Assembly: GCA_051453625.1 (NCBI GenBank)
Contig: JBOZIK010000001.1
Span: 240,831,371 to 240,895,370, forward strand
Direction: 5' to 3'
Length of the DNA: 64,000 nucleotides
Source: Welwitschia mirabilis
Taxonomy: Eukaryota > Gnetophyta > Gnetopsida > Welwitschiales
Each line of letters opens with the position of its first letter. The first letter of the stretch is position 1. A program made the translations under genes and the position numbers. Below, one piece after another: positions 1 through 12,560 of the stretch. The notes under the pieces were generated by a model. That model ran no database searches and had not been told where the DNA came from. It worked only from the letters and a program-made list of their open reading frames with translations.

Positions 1-1640
1 GCTTGGAAATTGATGAATTTTCTTAATGATTTCTCTAATGGAGTAGATAGTAAAGGTTAGCATTGGTTTAATGGATATGAAATGGAGGATGATGATAAAA
101 ATACGTTTCTTAGTTGACTAGCATAATTTTGATTTTGGAAGTTATCTTATCTCTAAGAAAATATGGGATGGCTTCTCCACCTAAGGTTATAAGTATTTGA
201 TTGTGGATTATTTTTACTATTTTGCCAATGATGTCTTACAACATTAAATTATTTGTTTATTGTGTTTTAAAAGAGAGGTATGATGGGATGCTCAGTTATT
301 ACATTTGAGTCTATGTAGTAGATGAAACATTTAGGTTTGAAGGTATATGATTTAAATGAGGTAAAAAGGGATTTTACTATTCTTGATCATTCATCTATTC
401 TGTTATTAATGTCAAAGTTGCTAGGTACTTTGAAAACACTAGTGGTTCTAAGTAATTACTAGGATATGGATGGTTCAATTGATTTTTTTCTAGTTTCTAA
501 AGCTTTTGGCTACAGTTTTGAGGTAATTCCAAACTTCATCTAGTGTAAGACTTATGAAGATACCTCTACTCATCATTTCAAGTAAATGCTTATTATATGT
601 TAATGATCTATCATTAAAAAACTAATAATTCTACCTGTCTCAAATCCATATTGGGGGCATTTTAGAACTAAATCCTTACACCTCGCTAAGGCTTAGGAGA
701 AAGTTTTGTGATCTTTCTTTTGATAATTCATTATTTCTCATCTTAAAGCATTGCTTCTATGATTTAGAAAGAATTTTGAAATGAATACTTTATTTAGATT
801 AGTCCACATTATAATTTATAGATATTTAATGGGATAGAGCCAAGCTTTAGCTTTTTGCTTAAGGGAGAATATGAAAAGGATGAGTTTAAGGGTGTCATAG
901 ATGTTGGAATACTGAGGTAAGATAAATATCATGCACTTGAATTCCTTGAGGTGTAGAAAGGGGTTTTTCTATTCTAAGCCATGAAATTAGGGAAGTAATT
1001 GAATGGTGGACAAGTTAAACTATTGCTTATGTATGATTAATAGTTGGATTATACATGATGGGGTACCTAAGCATTGAGGCTATAAGTAATCATGAAGGGT
1101 TTGCTTAGGGTGGTTATTAGATTAGTTCTGTAATGTGTTTTGACTAGTGTTTTGGGATACTTACTAATATAGGTAGTAGGCATGTATACTGTCTAATAAT
1201 TCTTCATTTGACTAGGGTATATTATTATTGGAAAGGCATCAAAATTTGGATTACATGTTTGAGTTGGATTATTGGAAAGTGGAAGGTTATTATTCTTGAG
1301 TTTCTTCATGAGGCTAGTTTTTAGACAACATTCTTTATTCTTTAGTACTATTAGTACTAGGATTCATAATTTCATTGGAATTCTAATTATATGACCTAAT
1401 TCATCTTAGATGCAATGCATACAAGTTTCAAAAAATCTTTAGAGGAGTCCCAAATAATATACAATTTTTAATGGTTTGTAGACTTCTTAGTTAAATTTTT
1501 AGAAGTTTTTTTTCATTAAAAGGCCAACAACATCATCCAAGGAAGGTAGTAGTATCAGTTTTTTTGAGAGTTATGGTTCAACAAGAAAACTCAAAGGTTT
1601 GCAAGATTCACATAAAATGTTTTAGATTATAAGGCTTTAT
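1..1640. other. No recognisable gene; decayed repeat DNA
   Basis: No open frame of useful length and no retrotransposon protein motif that I trust is visible on either strand. The composition matches the flanking transposon remnants. By position it could be the internal part of the minus-strand element whose leader and LTR follow at 1640-3536, but I found no gag similarity to support that. Confidence 0.4.
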
Positions 1641-2140
1641 AAAAACATAATAGAAATTAAAATGATAGTAAACTCAAAATAAAACCTAAGGAAAAGTAAA
1701 TCATAAATATTTTTTTCATTGTAGGAATTTTAATAGAAAATGAATAAATGTAATAAAAACAAAAATTTAACTATTAAAATAAAATTATAGGAAATAAAAA
1801 GAAAGCATAATAAAAGGAGTTCTGTAGTAGTTTCTCTTCTTGTTTTAATTGCGACTTATAGAAAACACATTAAATCTACACCATAAGATATCTAATATGA
1901 AAATATTGTTTAAATTAGATTGAAAAATAAAACAAAACTATGGAAAATATTAGTTTAGATATCACTAGAAATGAACTAGTATCCACAACTGAAAAGAAAC
2001 AAAAATGAAAGAAATAGTCAAAAGAAAAACTAACTAGTTTGACTATCACTAGAAAAAACTAGTACCAATCACTAGAAAAAACTTAAAACTAAACTAAATA
2101 ATTCTAAGAAAGAAAAATTATGCTGTTCCTGAGGAGATAT
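1640..2140 (-). repeat. Leader region of minus-strand Athila/Tat-like element H
   Basis: Read on the minus strand, this stretch matches the leader of element D at about 23230-23700. Shared landmarks are the alternating ATCACTAGAAAT / AACTAGTA words at 1957-2075, which are the reverse complement of the words at 23280-23390, and the pyrimidine-rich block at 1640-1800. I could not find a clear primer-binding site at about 2130, where one would be expected. The role is inferred from the D comparison only; no protein is encoded. Confidence 0.55.
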
Positions 2141-3536
2141 TGTTTCATTATTCTGAACAATAGTTCCAAGTTTATTTGATATTATATAAGTAAATCAAAA
2201 TAGACTAAGTGAATACCCAGTATTGTTCTTTCATAGGGATAATTGAGGTAGAACTTATTGTAACTAATACAAAATTGTGAAAGTTGTAATGGAATCAAAA
2301 GAAGAAAAAGTGAAGAGTTGATATGTTAATGAACTTGATCAATGAGGTATGAAAACAAACAATCTCTAAATAATTAGCTTAACTTATCCAACACTTTGAC
2401 GATACCCTATAATTTCCTAAAACATAGCTTAAATTATCAAGTATTAATGGCTCGAGTTATAGTGACATAATTTCATTTACCACATGGGTGTTACTATATT
2501 TAATACTCACTCGGTCCATCGTAGCCCTTTCATAAGTATGGAAAGTAAGGACTATAGTACTCAAAGCCTATTAGATAAAAGTAACTAAAACCAACTCACT
2601 AAAGGAATTTACTTGGTTATTAAAAAATCTTAATAATGTAGTTTCACTTAGGTATTAAAACTACAAGGATACTCATAACTTGGGGAAAAAAATGAATAAC
2701 TACTATTTTATCAAAAAAACATGTTACATTGATGAAAGAACATAAGGTTGATATAAACTCCTTGAACTAGACTCAAAATAAGTCTGCTCCCAAAGAAAGT
2801 GCTTAGAAGGCTAAATTCACTATGATGCTCTAAGGATTTCTACTATATTCACCAATAGAAGATTCATTACAAAGAGGGATAAAGTCTCTTTTATAAGTAA
2901 GGGAAGAGTTTGAGAAGGTTACAAGCCTTTAGCTTATAATAGATGGTGGAGCTTATAATTAAAGAGGTTATACTTTTAGGTGGTTACATTTTGGGAGGTT
3001 ACAAGATTTGTCATATAGCTTTAAGAAGAATCTTTGTTTTCTTGTAAAAGTGATAATGATTTAGCCCTTGGATGATGATGCCACTATCATTGGATGCTTT
3101 TACCATGTGTCTCCTATGTCATTATACTTGTTACTATCACTTGTCACTACCATATATTACTTTATACATCTATCATGTGTCATTGATAGTTTTTTTAAAT
3201 TTAATATCTAACTAATCCCATAAGTGGAATTTGATGAATTTCCTATGAAACATTCATGGCATAGCTTCTAATCTATTCTGCTTCAAAAGAACAATGCCAC
3301 TGATGGCTTGGATAGTGGCATTAACATTTTTTTGTTGGATTTTACTCAGTTTTTAGCTTGTCCTTTAGAAGGTAGCAATTAATCTAAATTTATTATGATA
3401 AAGCTCATAATTTCACAAATCATGTATAAAATGGTCAATGACATAATTTTATGATAAAATGGCTATTTTATTATCTTCACCTATACTAAATTAATTAAAT
3501 ATACTTGGTTTGAATGTAAATTTATGCATGTAAACA
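2140..3536 (-). repeat. LTR of D-family Athila/Tat-like element H, minus strand
   Basis: The reverse complement aligns along its length with the D-family LTRs at 22039-23154 and 33011-34189. Anchors are TTTACCACATG at about 2475 (22830 in D), the CCAAAGAAAGTGC block at about 2790 (22530 in D), a minus-strand TATAAAAG near 2890, and the terminal AATTTATGCATGTAAACA at 3519-3536. The last matches the reverse complement of the D terminus apart from a few substitutions. It is longer than the 1.1-kb D LTR, so small insertions are likely between 2980 and 3330. Confidence 0.7.
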
Positions 3537-4552
3537 CTTAGATTTTTTCACTTTATACCCATTAAATTTTAGAAAATAAATAAAGTTTTTAAAGGATTTA
3601 CATTAATTTATTTTTAAACATGTTTATTTATTAATTACTAAAATTTCTATCATAAAGGTTTTATTTATATTATTTTATTTATGAAACAATTAAAGCTAAC
3701 TAGAGTTTGTGGACTAACCTAGCAAAGGACATTGGTTTCATTGTTACAACTATGGAACTACTAGAAGTACAAAGCCAAGTGGATTTCATATCTTTAAATA
3801 GCCCAAACAAATTCTATAATGACTAATATATTAGTAGATAACTTCTATTGTAGGAATAGTTATAAAAGTCTAGCCTACATTAAGGGCTACATGTCATTCA
3901 TTCTTCCTTCATTTTTCATCTGTGATTAATATTAAAGCTTGGAGGTCTTCTTTATTAGAGCATTATTCATCATCATTCATTATAACTTTTCCATTTCTAG
4001 AATTTTAGTGGCCATGATATGTGCTTATCTTATGATGAGATTCTAGGTATTCTTTCTTTCTCTTTGGGTACGAGGGAATGATTGTTTCATATGTCATGTC
4101 GTGCCTTATATTTACACTCTAATTTAGTATTTTCTATAGTAATTGAATCATTGGTGAATGCACTTTGACTTGTAATTATATTTGCTTTACTTTTTATCTC
4201 TAATTTAATTAATATAACTAGTTATGCAATAGTATTTTTAAATTTTCTTTTGCACCTATAGAATTAACCCTCTAATGATTTGTAGGGTTTAGATTATTAA
4301 TATTCTAGTAGACGATATATTTGATATTATTCTACTATTATTATAGTTTTTCCTAGATTTCATTAAAGTAATGATCTTCCCTACTTATACTATCTTTACT
4401 TTTAAAATCTACTTGAGAATAATTTATTATCTATTTAGGAAATGAATTTATACTAAGTATTAGATTTCTGACTTAGATAAGTTTTACATGATATATTATC
4501 TTATGAATGATTATTTAAAATTCCTAGGATGAGATATTAACTCATTAATTAA
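3529..4552 (+). repeat. A-family Athila-like LTR, 5' part
   Basis: It starts TGTAAACACTTAG and aligns with the LTR at 11340-12560 over about 1 kb. Shared stretches are GAGTTTGTGG, AGCCAAGTGG, a TATAAAAG promoter-like box at 3861 and TTATGCAATAGT near 4225. Similarity stops at about 4552, before the LTR end. It is a truncated or solo LTR, and no primer-binding site follows. Confidence 0.8.
3861..3868 (+). promoter_or_regulatory. Putative LTR TATA box
   Basis: TATAAAAG lies about 330 bases into the LTR and is matched at the same relative place by TATAAAATA in the LTR copy at 11672. Conservation between diverged copies suggests the former Pol II core promoter. Confidence 0.45.
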
Positions 4553-6789
4553 TTACTTTCCACATCCTTAGTGAAATAGCAATGGCTACATGAGTATCTA
4601 TGTTCAAGATGGCATCATTGATGGATATTTCTTAGTCAGATCTCTATGCCTAAGAAAACTCTACCCAAGGCATGTCACATGCTACTAACTATGTTGCTTC
4701 TGTTAATAAGCATTCTTACAAATAAAAATCATCCTCTATTATTAATAATTGTTTCTTTTGTTGTTTCTTCTAGCTGTCATCTCTTTTTCTATTGTGGCTT
4801 CTATTAAAGCACCATAAGACTTGTTTCTTCTCTAGTCACTTTGTAAAGTGTACTACCAAAACTAATATTCATCCCATATGACTAGAATTACTTTTTCCAC
4901 TTAACTTCATGAATTCATCTCAAAGTTTAATGCCATTTCTTTGCTTTTATTAGATCATACACATAAGATGAAAGTGAGTTCTTTATTCTACACTAGGTAA
5001 TGTTTTAGAGTTGAAGTTGTAGAGCTGTTTGGGAGATGGAGATAACATCTCTTCTAATTCCATTACTATTCCATGCTGTAGATTTGAAAATTTTAATTTT
5101 ACTATAATAAAGTAGTTTCTATTAGTTGAAACTCATTTTGGTAGTTTCTCTTAAGTTAATGTTATTAGACTTTAAACTTTCTAAAGAAATTTGAGATCCT
5201 ATATAAATTTCATAATGGAATCCTCTAATATCCACAAATTTTCTTAGAGATTTAGTGTTAAGAATTAATAAAAAGAAATAGATCTAACATTGCATTATGA
5301 AAAGTTCTTAGTGTTTAAACGTTCCTTAAAATCGATTCTATGGATAAAATTGCTTACTTAGTTTTTACTCTTTTTTTATTTTTTCAAATTCTTATTTTTA
5401 CATGTGCTTTGTATCTTATTAGAGCTTAACTTTTTATCCTTTCTCCTTCTCATCCAAACATGTCAAACTACTAAAATTTTAGTACCTTTTATTTTGATCC
5501 TGTGAAGATGTCATATCTGCTATGTTTTTATCTCTCTTCTATACACATGAATATTTTATTGCCTTTATGAGCTTTTTTGTATGTTTTTGAGTTCTTGAGC
5601 CATTTGTTAATCATTGTAAGTAATTGAACTCTCCTTTTATTATGTCAAGCTAATATAAGATGTTGTGCAATATTCACTTGTATTGATTTGTCTTACTTGG
5701 ATTATATTTTTCTTGTAACTTGGATAGATTAAGTTAAGTTTGGAATGTTAAGAAAGATCCACTTGACTTGACTACCAAAACCAAATTTCTTTTTTAGTTA
5801 TTTTGGTATTTATTTTTTTATAGTTAATGCACTATCTAAATGTTTAATGTTTTTTAAGATTTAAAATTGGAAATGATTCACTCTTTAACCACATAATGTT
5901 TTTCCTTGTAATACATCTTAGTTGATGATAGGCATCAAAAGACTTATGTAAATGTCAATTTGTATTAAGAAATGCCATCCTTTGAGCTTATTACGTAGTA
6001 TTTAAGTAGCATAACTATGTAATTTATGCTATATAGAGAGCCATATCTCTATCAAGCAGAAATGTCTTGGACATATTGAGGCCTAAATTTCTATTTATGC
6101 CTTAGTAATTGAGGTTGTATTAGGTGATTACTGGAGACACGTTGGTAGGGTCTACTTAGATTTTATCACTAAGTCAAAAATAAGGCATAAGTTCAATCAA
6201 TTAGAATTTATTGAGTATGAGATATAAGTATGTTAGCCACATTGCATTATACTCTCCCTTGACGGGGAGATATATAGTTGAGAAAACTAAAACTGGTTAA
6301 TGACTTGGATACTCTAGTGACATGATTCATACTTTATCCTTCTACCCTTTTTAGAGAGAAGGGACATACCATTTTAGAAAACATGATAACTAGCTATATT
6401 GGAAGAAAAACCTAAAATTCATAAATCTTTCACTTAATCATGTAATAATTTAATTCCCTTATGTTAAAATTTAACATGTTTACATAAGGATTTTTTAACA
6501 AAATTTACTTTATTTTTCTTTATTCATGTAAGTATTAAAGAGTTATTTTTGTTAATTTATTATACTTTTGTAAATTGAATAGATCATTTGAATTGTGGAT
6601 GTGAAAAAAATTTCTTTCATATTGATTAACCTCTCTATTGTAACATTCTCATTCTTTTGATCTTTTATGTGTTATTTTAATTTGGATAAATTTTTTGAAC
6701 TTGTGGATGTGAAAAATGTTTCTTTTCAAATTGCTAATAAATCTTTTATTTTCCTCTAATCTTAATTTAATAAGTTTTCTTTATGTGAA
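4553..6789 (+). repeat. Decayed retroelement sequence, possibly Copia gag and leader
   Basis: No intact frame. From an ATG at 4609 a broken frame can be read through about 4760 with a lysine/serine-rich tail, followed at 4790 by a cysteine-containing stretch (YCGFY) that could be a ruined CCHC knuckle. This is weak. The rest, to 6789, is AT-rich with no recognisable motif. The sequence CTCCCTTGACGGGGAG at 6254 is a small CG-containing inverted repeat and may belong to an LTR. Confidence 0.25.
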
Positions 6790-6810
6790 GGATAGATCCA
6801 TTATTCAGTT

Positions 6811-7480
6811 ATGGATTTCAGTAAAATCCTCCTAAAAATTAACTATACTTACAAATTTTTGTCTTTTCTTTCTTTTGCATCAGCTATGAAAACTTTGAAG
6901 AAAAAGTTTCAAAAGCTATTAAAATCTTTTATAGTAGTACTGCCAATTAGAATCATGGCCAACATACAAGTTATACTCTTTAAGATGATTAAAATTGGAA
7001 AGATTGACATGAATACTTTATGTCTATCATGTGCATACAGGGCTTTAATATAAACTTCTTTGAGAAAATGCATTGTCCTCTTTAGCCTATAGATGAAGAA
7101 AATTCTTAGAATTTTATTGATACTTAGTTGGCAAAAATTATTAGAAACTTTATAGCTTCATGGCATAAAAATTTGGTAGATTATAGTAAGACTAACTACA
7201 CTAGCCTCATCACATTATGGAATACATTATACTCGAAGAATGATTTTGACCTTTTTAATATGATAATAGTAGTAATATCTTGCAATACAACATAGGAAAT
7301 ATTAATAATTAATTAAAAAATGACTAATGTCAAGGTGAAGGTTGTTGAAATTGACCTATAGAATCAAGTTTACATGCATTATGTTAACTTTCTTAGATGT
7401 TTTTTTGGAGGATCTATTTTTACACAGTTACATTATATCACTACATAATAGTATGAAACTATCAGAATGAGTTTTAATAC
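6811..7480 (+). pseudogene. Copia gag remnant
   Basis: An open stretch of 80 codons runs from 6811 to 7053, followed by broken frames to about 7480. At 7210-7260 the reading LWNTLYSKNDFDLF resembles the tryptophan-containing core of Copia capsid proteins, where a W..L...Y pattern is usual. Gag would have formed the cytoplasmic particle. The assignment rests mainly on its position just upstream of the knuckle and protease, because the protein similarity itself is thin. Confidence 0.45.
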
Positions 7481-7747
7481 ATTCATTGAGGATTTTTATT
7501 ACTAATAAAGTATAATTTAATGTTATTAATAACTCATCCTCTAAAGCTACATTCAAAGTATCACATCCTTATATTAGATCTTTTCATAATAAAAATTCTT
7601 TGAGAAAATACCCTCTTAATGTTAAACATTAAGATAAGGGTAATGCTCTCTAGAAACAATAATTGGCTCTATCTCTTTAATGCCATTAGTCTTATCCAAA
7701 GAAGAAATCACATTAAAATGATGCTACACTAAAGAAAAGCACATATC

Positions 7748-7795
7748 AAGGTTTGTAATGTAGAAGACAAGATCATATCACTAATTATTGTTAAA
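7748..7795 (+). pseudogene. Copia gag zinc knuckle remnant
   Basis: One frame reads CRRQDHITNYC and corresponds to the second half of a CX2CX4HX4C nucleic-acid-binding knuckle. The codons before it include a stop where the first cysteine pair would begin. It lies 150 bases upstream of the protease motif, as in other Copia polyproteins. Confidence 0.6.
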
Positions 7796-7944
7796 TGTCT
7801 TAGAATAAAATCAAAGCCACTCCTAAGGTAAATGCAGTTATTAATGATTTTGATTCTCTACATAATGTTGAATACTCTAAATTCAATGCCATATTTAAAA
7901 GTCATGATTTTACATGTATGAGTGGAAACATACCTTATGATGAA

Positions 7945-8030
7945 TCTTGGATTCTAGATGCTAGTAAAGCTAGGCATATGACATATAAGTATGACTATTT
8001 TAATAATTTCATAGCACAATATAATTAAGT
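7945..8030 (+). pseudogene. Copia aspartic protease remnant
   Basis: The frame reads SWILDASKARHMT. This matches the Copia protease active-site block W.LDSGAS.HM., in which the catalytic Asp is followed by Ser/Thr-Gly-Ala. The Asp and the HMT tail are retained, but the S-G pair is changed to A-S, so the site could not be active. The enzyme would have cleaved the Gag-Pol polyprotein. Confidence 0.75.
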
Positions 8031-8214
8031 TTACTTGATAAGCATAACTTTAGTTCCTGTAGAAGGTGATGGTATAATTACCCTTTAATTATCTTCTCTC
8101 TTACAATGAATATTATCTAATTTTCTATATGTCCCCTGAGGTATCATCTTCTCTTCCATTTCCAATTACTTAGAGAAGATCATTCAAACTCCATAATAAA
8201 GGATTCAATTAATA

Positions 8215-9195
8215 GTTTTTATGTTGCTTAGAACATTATTATGAGAGGCTACATGGATAGAAAAATGATGAATCTTCAAGGATGTATTAGTATGAATAAA
8301 ATTATTCATCATATCTCACAAGAGGATATTTACCCATTGCTTTTATGAAATGCTTGCATAGATTGTTCTAGTCTTTGTTCTTTGATTATAATGCATGAGA
8401 ATGGACATCATCTTATATCCTCAATTCCATATGACTTTCCTTAATTAGAAGCATCTATAATAGAAAAAATAACATGATAATACTTTTATCCTACAAAGTG
8501 GCATGCTAATTGAAATCTTTTTCTCATTCACACTAATTTATGTGGTCTTGTATTAGTTCTTATACTTTAAGAATACCACTATTGCAAATCATTTATAGAT
8601 GATTTTTCACATATGGGTTGGTTGTATTTTATAGGATTAAAATCTATTTCTTTGAATATTTTCAAATCAAAAATTAAAAATAAAATTAGTAATTAGATTA
8701 AGGGTTTTAATTCTAATAATGATAATGAATGTACATTAGCTAAATTTGAGGACTCTTTTATTTTAAAAGGCATTTATCATTTTAAAACATGCCCAAGAAT
8801 TCCTCAACTAAATGTCATCACTAAATAGCTAATCATATCATCATGAACGTAGTGCATCCACTAATGTACTATACAAGTTGTAAAATCTATGTGTGGGGTG
8901 AATCTATTTATATCACAATCTATCTCAATAATTGTATTGACTATGCTTTCAAAAATGGTATTTTTTTTCTTTTAAAAAATAGAATGGATGTGAGCTTACT
9001 CTAACTCATCTTTATGTTTTTGGATTCAAGTGCTATGTTTATCCTTCTATTAAATATTATGATAGGCTTGATTCATATGCTTTAATCAACATATTTGTAG
9101 AATATCTAGCCATCAAAAAATGATATCACATGTATATTTCTTAGCATCATAAGATCATTATCTCTCATGATATCATCTTTCTAGAAACTTTAAGG
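8215..9195 (+). pseudogene. Copia integrase remnant with GAG-preintegrase
   Basis: The preintegrase block lies at about 8220-8345. The core reads SFIDDFSHMGWLYFIG at 8588-8635, with the first catalytic Asp, and GFNSNNDNECT at 8703-8736, equivalent to the second Asp region where DNGGE is usual. PQLNVI near 8805 corresponds to the PQQNG.(V)E motif, in which the catalytic Glu is not visible. LTHLYVFGFKCYVYP at 8999-9045 and IIISHDIIFLE near 9155-9187 are typical of the integrase C-terminal side. The frame is kept locally but broken by stops, and the motif order is that of Ty1/Copia. Confidence 0.8.
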
Positions 9196-9599
9196 AGCAC
9201 TTCTCAGTTTAATCTTTTCAAGTTCTTTCCTTTCTCTCATATTATGAAAATATTGAATGGTTAATATTCCATAGTTAAGGAGAAGACATGTCTGTCAATT
9301 TTAATTTTTCAATTCCTTCTAACTAAAATGGTTTTTTCACTATATAACCTAGAGTAATTAAGAATTTTCAAATACTGAGAACATACAAATATGATTCTAG
9401 TAAGAACTCATTAGATTATACTAGCAAGTAATATACTTGGTTAAAGTCTACACTACAAGATGTTCATGATAATTAAAAGGAAACACTAAAACTAGGTAGA
9501 GATCTCATGCATCTCCTATTGATGATAAGCTTTACCTAACTTTTAATGGAAAACCAACCTCTTCTAAAAATGCCATTTAACATAATTAGTGGGACTAGC

Positions 9600-9800
9600 C
9601 ATTAAAGGAGAGTACTATGTGCTTGTGGAAAATAATATATGGAAGTCAATCCATAAAAGTTAAAGAACTTATACAACATGAGGTCATTATACCAATACAC
9701 CCTTTTATTAAAGAACAAACAACTTTTATTCAAATAAAGCACTTAGTAAATAAAAATTCTAAAACTTTGAATCCAAAATAAGATTTACGATGAGTTGATA
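9600..9800 (+). pseudogene. Possible Copia RNase H C-terminal tail
   Basis: A frame reading VKELIQHEVIIPIHPF and then a QLADLFTK-like position is compatible with the end of a Copia polyprotein. It sits only about 400 bases after integrase, so about 1.5 kb of RT and RNase H would be missing. The similarity is weak. Confidence 0.3.
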
Positions 9801-9871
9801 CAATTTTTTTTTTTAATGGATATTAGGCTTTATTTAACTCTTAGAGGCACTGAAAAAGCCTTCATTCATCC

Positions 9872-9987
9872 TAGTACTTTGGGATGTGTAGTTTAATATT
9901 TTCTAGTACTACAAGATGTGTAATACAATTTTACATAGTATTATGGGATGTGTAATTCATAAATGTTATTATTACAGGATGTGTAGC
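9872..9987 (+). repeat. Short tandem repeat with GGATGTGTA core
   Basis: Four copies of TA(C/T)(T)..GGATGTGTA, with one copy reading AGATGTGTA, occur at intervals of about 25-40 bases: near 9881, 9911, 9943 and 9976. They look like a small degenerate minisatellite in the non-coding tail of element G. Confidence 0.65.
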
Positions 9988-9989
9988 AA

Positions 9990-11339
9990 AATCAAACTAT
10001 TTCTCTGTGAAGTAATTCTATTACTTAGTAACTCATTTTAAGGAGGTTTCATGTAGGCCAAATTAGCAAGGTTTTTCTTTGAGAATTTTATTTTCATTAG
10101 AAAAGAATGTATTACCATGTTAAGAGGGGAATTTCTAGGATAGTAATAAATCATATTGTGATACTACACTTAGGGGAAAAGAAACTCCTAATGGAAACTT
10201 AGTTATATTTTCTTACCTATAAGCATAACATCTAGGGTTAAAAATAATAAATAAAAATAAAATCAATTTATAAAAGTTTGCCTTTCTTTTTTTTCTCATT
10301 TTATTTCTTTATAGTTTTGAGCAAAAAGAACCTTGTTGATAGTTTATATCCTTGGATATTTATAGAATATAGTCCAAGTACTATTCTAATTTAAGTAATA
10401 TCCATAGGTGAACTTTTCTAACATGCATCTATTAGTATCCAAAGTGGATTTAATAATTGCATTGCATCTCATTTATATTGTGATTAAGCTATTATTTTAA
10501 AGTTTTTAAATTCCTTAGCCAAGTTTTAGCTTTTTCTCTTAAAGAAAACAGAGAATGTTTCATTCTAACCACTTGATGTTGATTTCCTAAAGTTTAAATT
10601 ATAACTTTAAAAATTTCTCAAATGATTATAACAATATTTAGAATTTAAGCCTTAAAAATTAGACTATGAAGTTCATGATAGTAGGTTTTACATCAATTTG
10701 GTTTATGTAAGGAGGCAAAACCATAAAAGAATGTGTAGCTATAAACTTAGGTTGCCATAATGCTTCTAATATTTTTTTAGATGATTCTTCATAGATGCTA
10801 TTTCTATTAGTTTCAAACATGACTAATTGATTTAAAAAGATATTTAATAGGATATGTATTTAAAGTTTCACTTTTCTAAAACACAGGTTCTAAGTATTCG
10901 TGGTTAAAGTGCACATCAAAGTCATTTAGAAGTGCTTAGTATTCTAGTTGTTATTTAATTACCCCATGAAGTGAGCAAGTAGTATATCTAATCTAATATT
11001 GTGTATAAAGTCAAGAATAATAAATTATATAAAACTAATCAAAGTTAATAAATTACCAAAACACATAAATTGAAATCTGAATAATAATGCAACTCCTAAA
11101 AAAATGATAGTAATAAAAGCAATGGCAATGCCAATTAAGGATGGATAATTGTATTTCAAAAAATACATAGTAAATGGAGAGTAAACTTAAACTAATTAAC
11201 ATAGGCTTTTGATTAAAAAACTATTTAAATATAAAAGTTTACATTTAAAACTTAGAATGACTAATTAATAGCAAAACATGTAGAGCGGTTTCATGAATTT
11301 GATCAATATATTAAACTTACAATTTCTGCAACTAGGAAT
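9990..11339. other. AT-rich DNA, nothing recognised
   Basis: No protein motif or open frame is visible on either strand. By position it could be the 3' end of the Copia remnant to the left. It ends exactly where the Athila-like LTR begins (TGTTAACACTTAG at 11340). Confidence 0.4.
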
Positions 11340-12560
11340 TGTTAACACTTAGATTTTTACAATTTAGATTATTTAATTTTAAAAATAAATATAATTTTTA
11401 AAGTATTTATATTAATTTATTATTAATCATATTTATTTATTTATTACTAAAATTATTATTATGAAGGATTGATTTACATTATTTTATTTACAAGGAAATC
11501 CAAGCTACCTAGAGTTTGTGGAAGCCAATCTAGTTAGAAATATCAGTTCCACTGGTAGAACTCTGGGATTTTGAGCATTATGAAGCCAAGTGAGTTCCAT
11601 ATCTTACAATATCCTTAACAAATGCTACATTAACTAATCTACTAACAAATAACTTCCACCATAGCAAGACCTATAAAATAATAGCCTATCATAAGGGATA
11701 TGCATCATTCATTCTTCATCCATGTTTCATCTAAGATTAATACTAAAGGTTGAAGTTCTCCTTCATCGAAGCATCATTTGTTATCATCCATTAAAACTTT
11801 TTTAATTTTTATAATTACAATGTTCATGATAATTGCTTATATCATCATTAGGTTCTTGACATTCTTTTTTCTACCTAGGTATGAGGAGGGATTGATTGTC
11901 TTATTTCGCATATTTCATGTTGCACCTTGAATTCCACTCTAATTTGTATTTTTTACAATGGTTGCATCATTCGTAAATGCACTTTAATTTATGATTGAAT
12001 TTACTTTAATTTCTATTTCTAATTCAATTAAGATTATTAGTTATGCAATAGTGTTTCCTAAATGTTCTTCTGTATTTATAGAATTAAGCTTTTAATGCTT
12101 TATAAGGTTTATATGATAGATATGCTAGTAGATTATATTTTTTACATTATCCTACTATTATCTTAGTGTTTTCCTATCCTTCATTAAATAAATTTTATTC
12201 TTAGTTCTACTTTATTTATGTTTAAGGTTTGCATAAGAATAATTTATTGCCTATCCAAGAAATGAAGTTGTACTAAGCGGAGTATTTCTAACTTGATTAA
12301 GGTTTATATGATAGATTGTCTTATGAATAATTATTTTGGATTTCTAGGAGTAGATATTAATTCATTAGCTAATTACTTTTCAAAGCCTGCTCTTACTCAA
12401 CATTAACATGTGAAACAATTATGAGTTCTTAAAAAGATTAGAAATATCTTTGTAGTCCCTGTGGGAGATTAATAATTAGGACTACCTAAACTATAATAGA
12501 AGCTAGAGTTTTCCATATCAAAGCTACTATATTAACCTTAATCACTTGAATACACCTCCT
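11340..12560 (+). repeat. 5' LTR of element A
   Basis: It begins TGTTAACACTTAG and aligns with the LTR copies at 3529, 21036, 43390 and 60901. TATAAAATA at 11672 is the promoter-like box. The right end is approximate: the primer-binding site expected near 12575 is not legible, because the homologous leader runs directly into GATTGTAATTGGTG at 12595, which matches the bases just after the site in element C. Confidence 0.8.

Larger units (their letters stand above)
6790..9990 (+). mobile_element. Copia-type retrotransposon remnant G
   Basis: The domain order is that of Ty1/Copia, with integrase before reverse transcriptase: gag traces from 6811, zinc knuckle near 7760, protease at 7945, GAG-preintegrase at 8220 and integrase at 8570-9190. 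Reverse transcriptase and RNase H are missing. A possible C-terminal tail is seen at 9620-9780, so an internal deletion near 9590 is likely. I could not pair any flanking LTRs with it. Stops and frameshifts occur throughout. Confidence 0.7.

Noticed and set aside
1-700. Possible integrase-like reading near 195-240 (a GYKYLIVDYF stretch)
   Set aside because: Only a few residues fit, and no second motif was found in the expected distance on either side.
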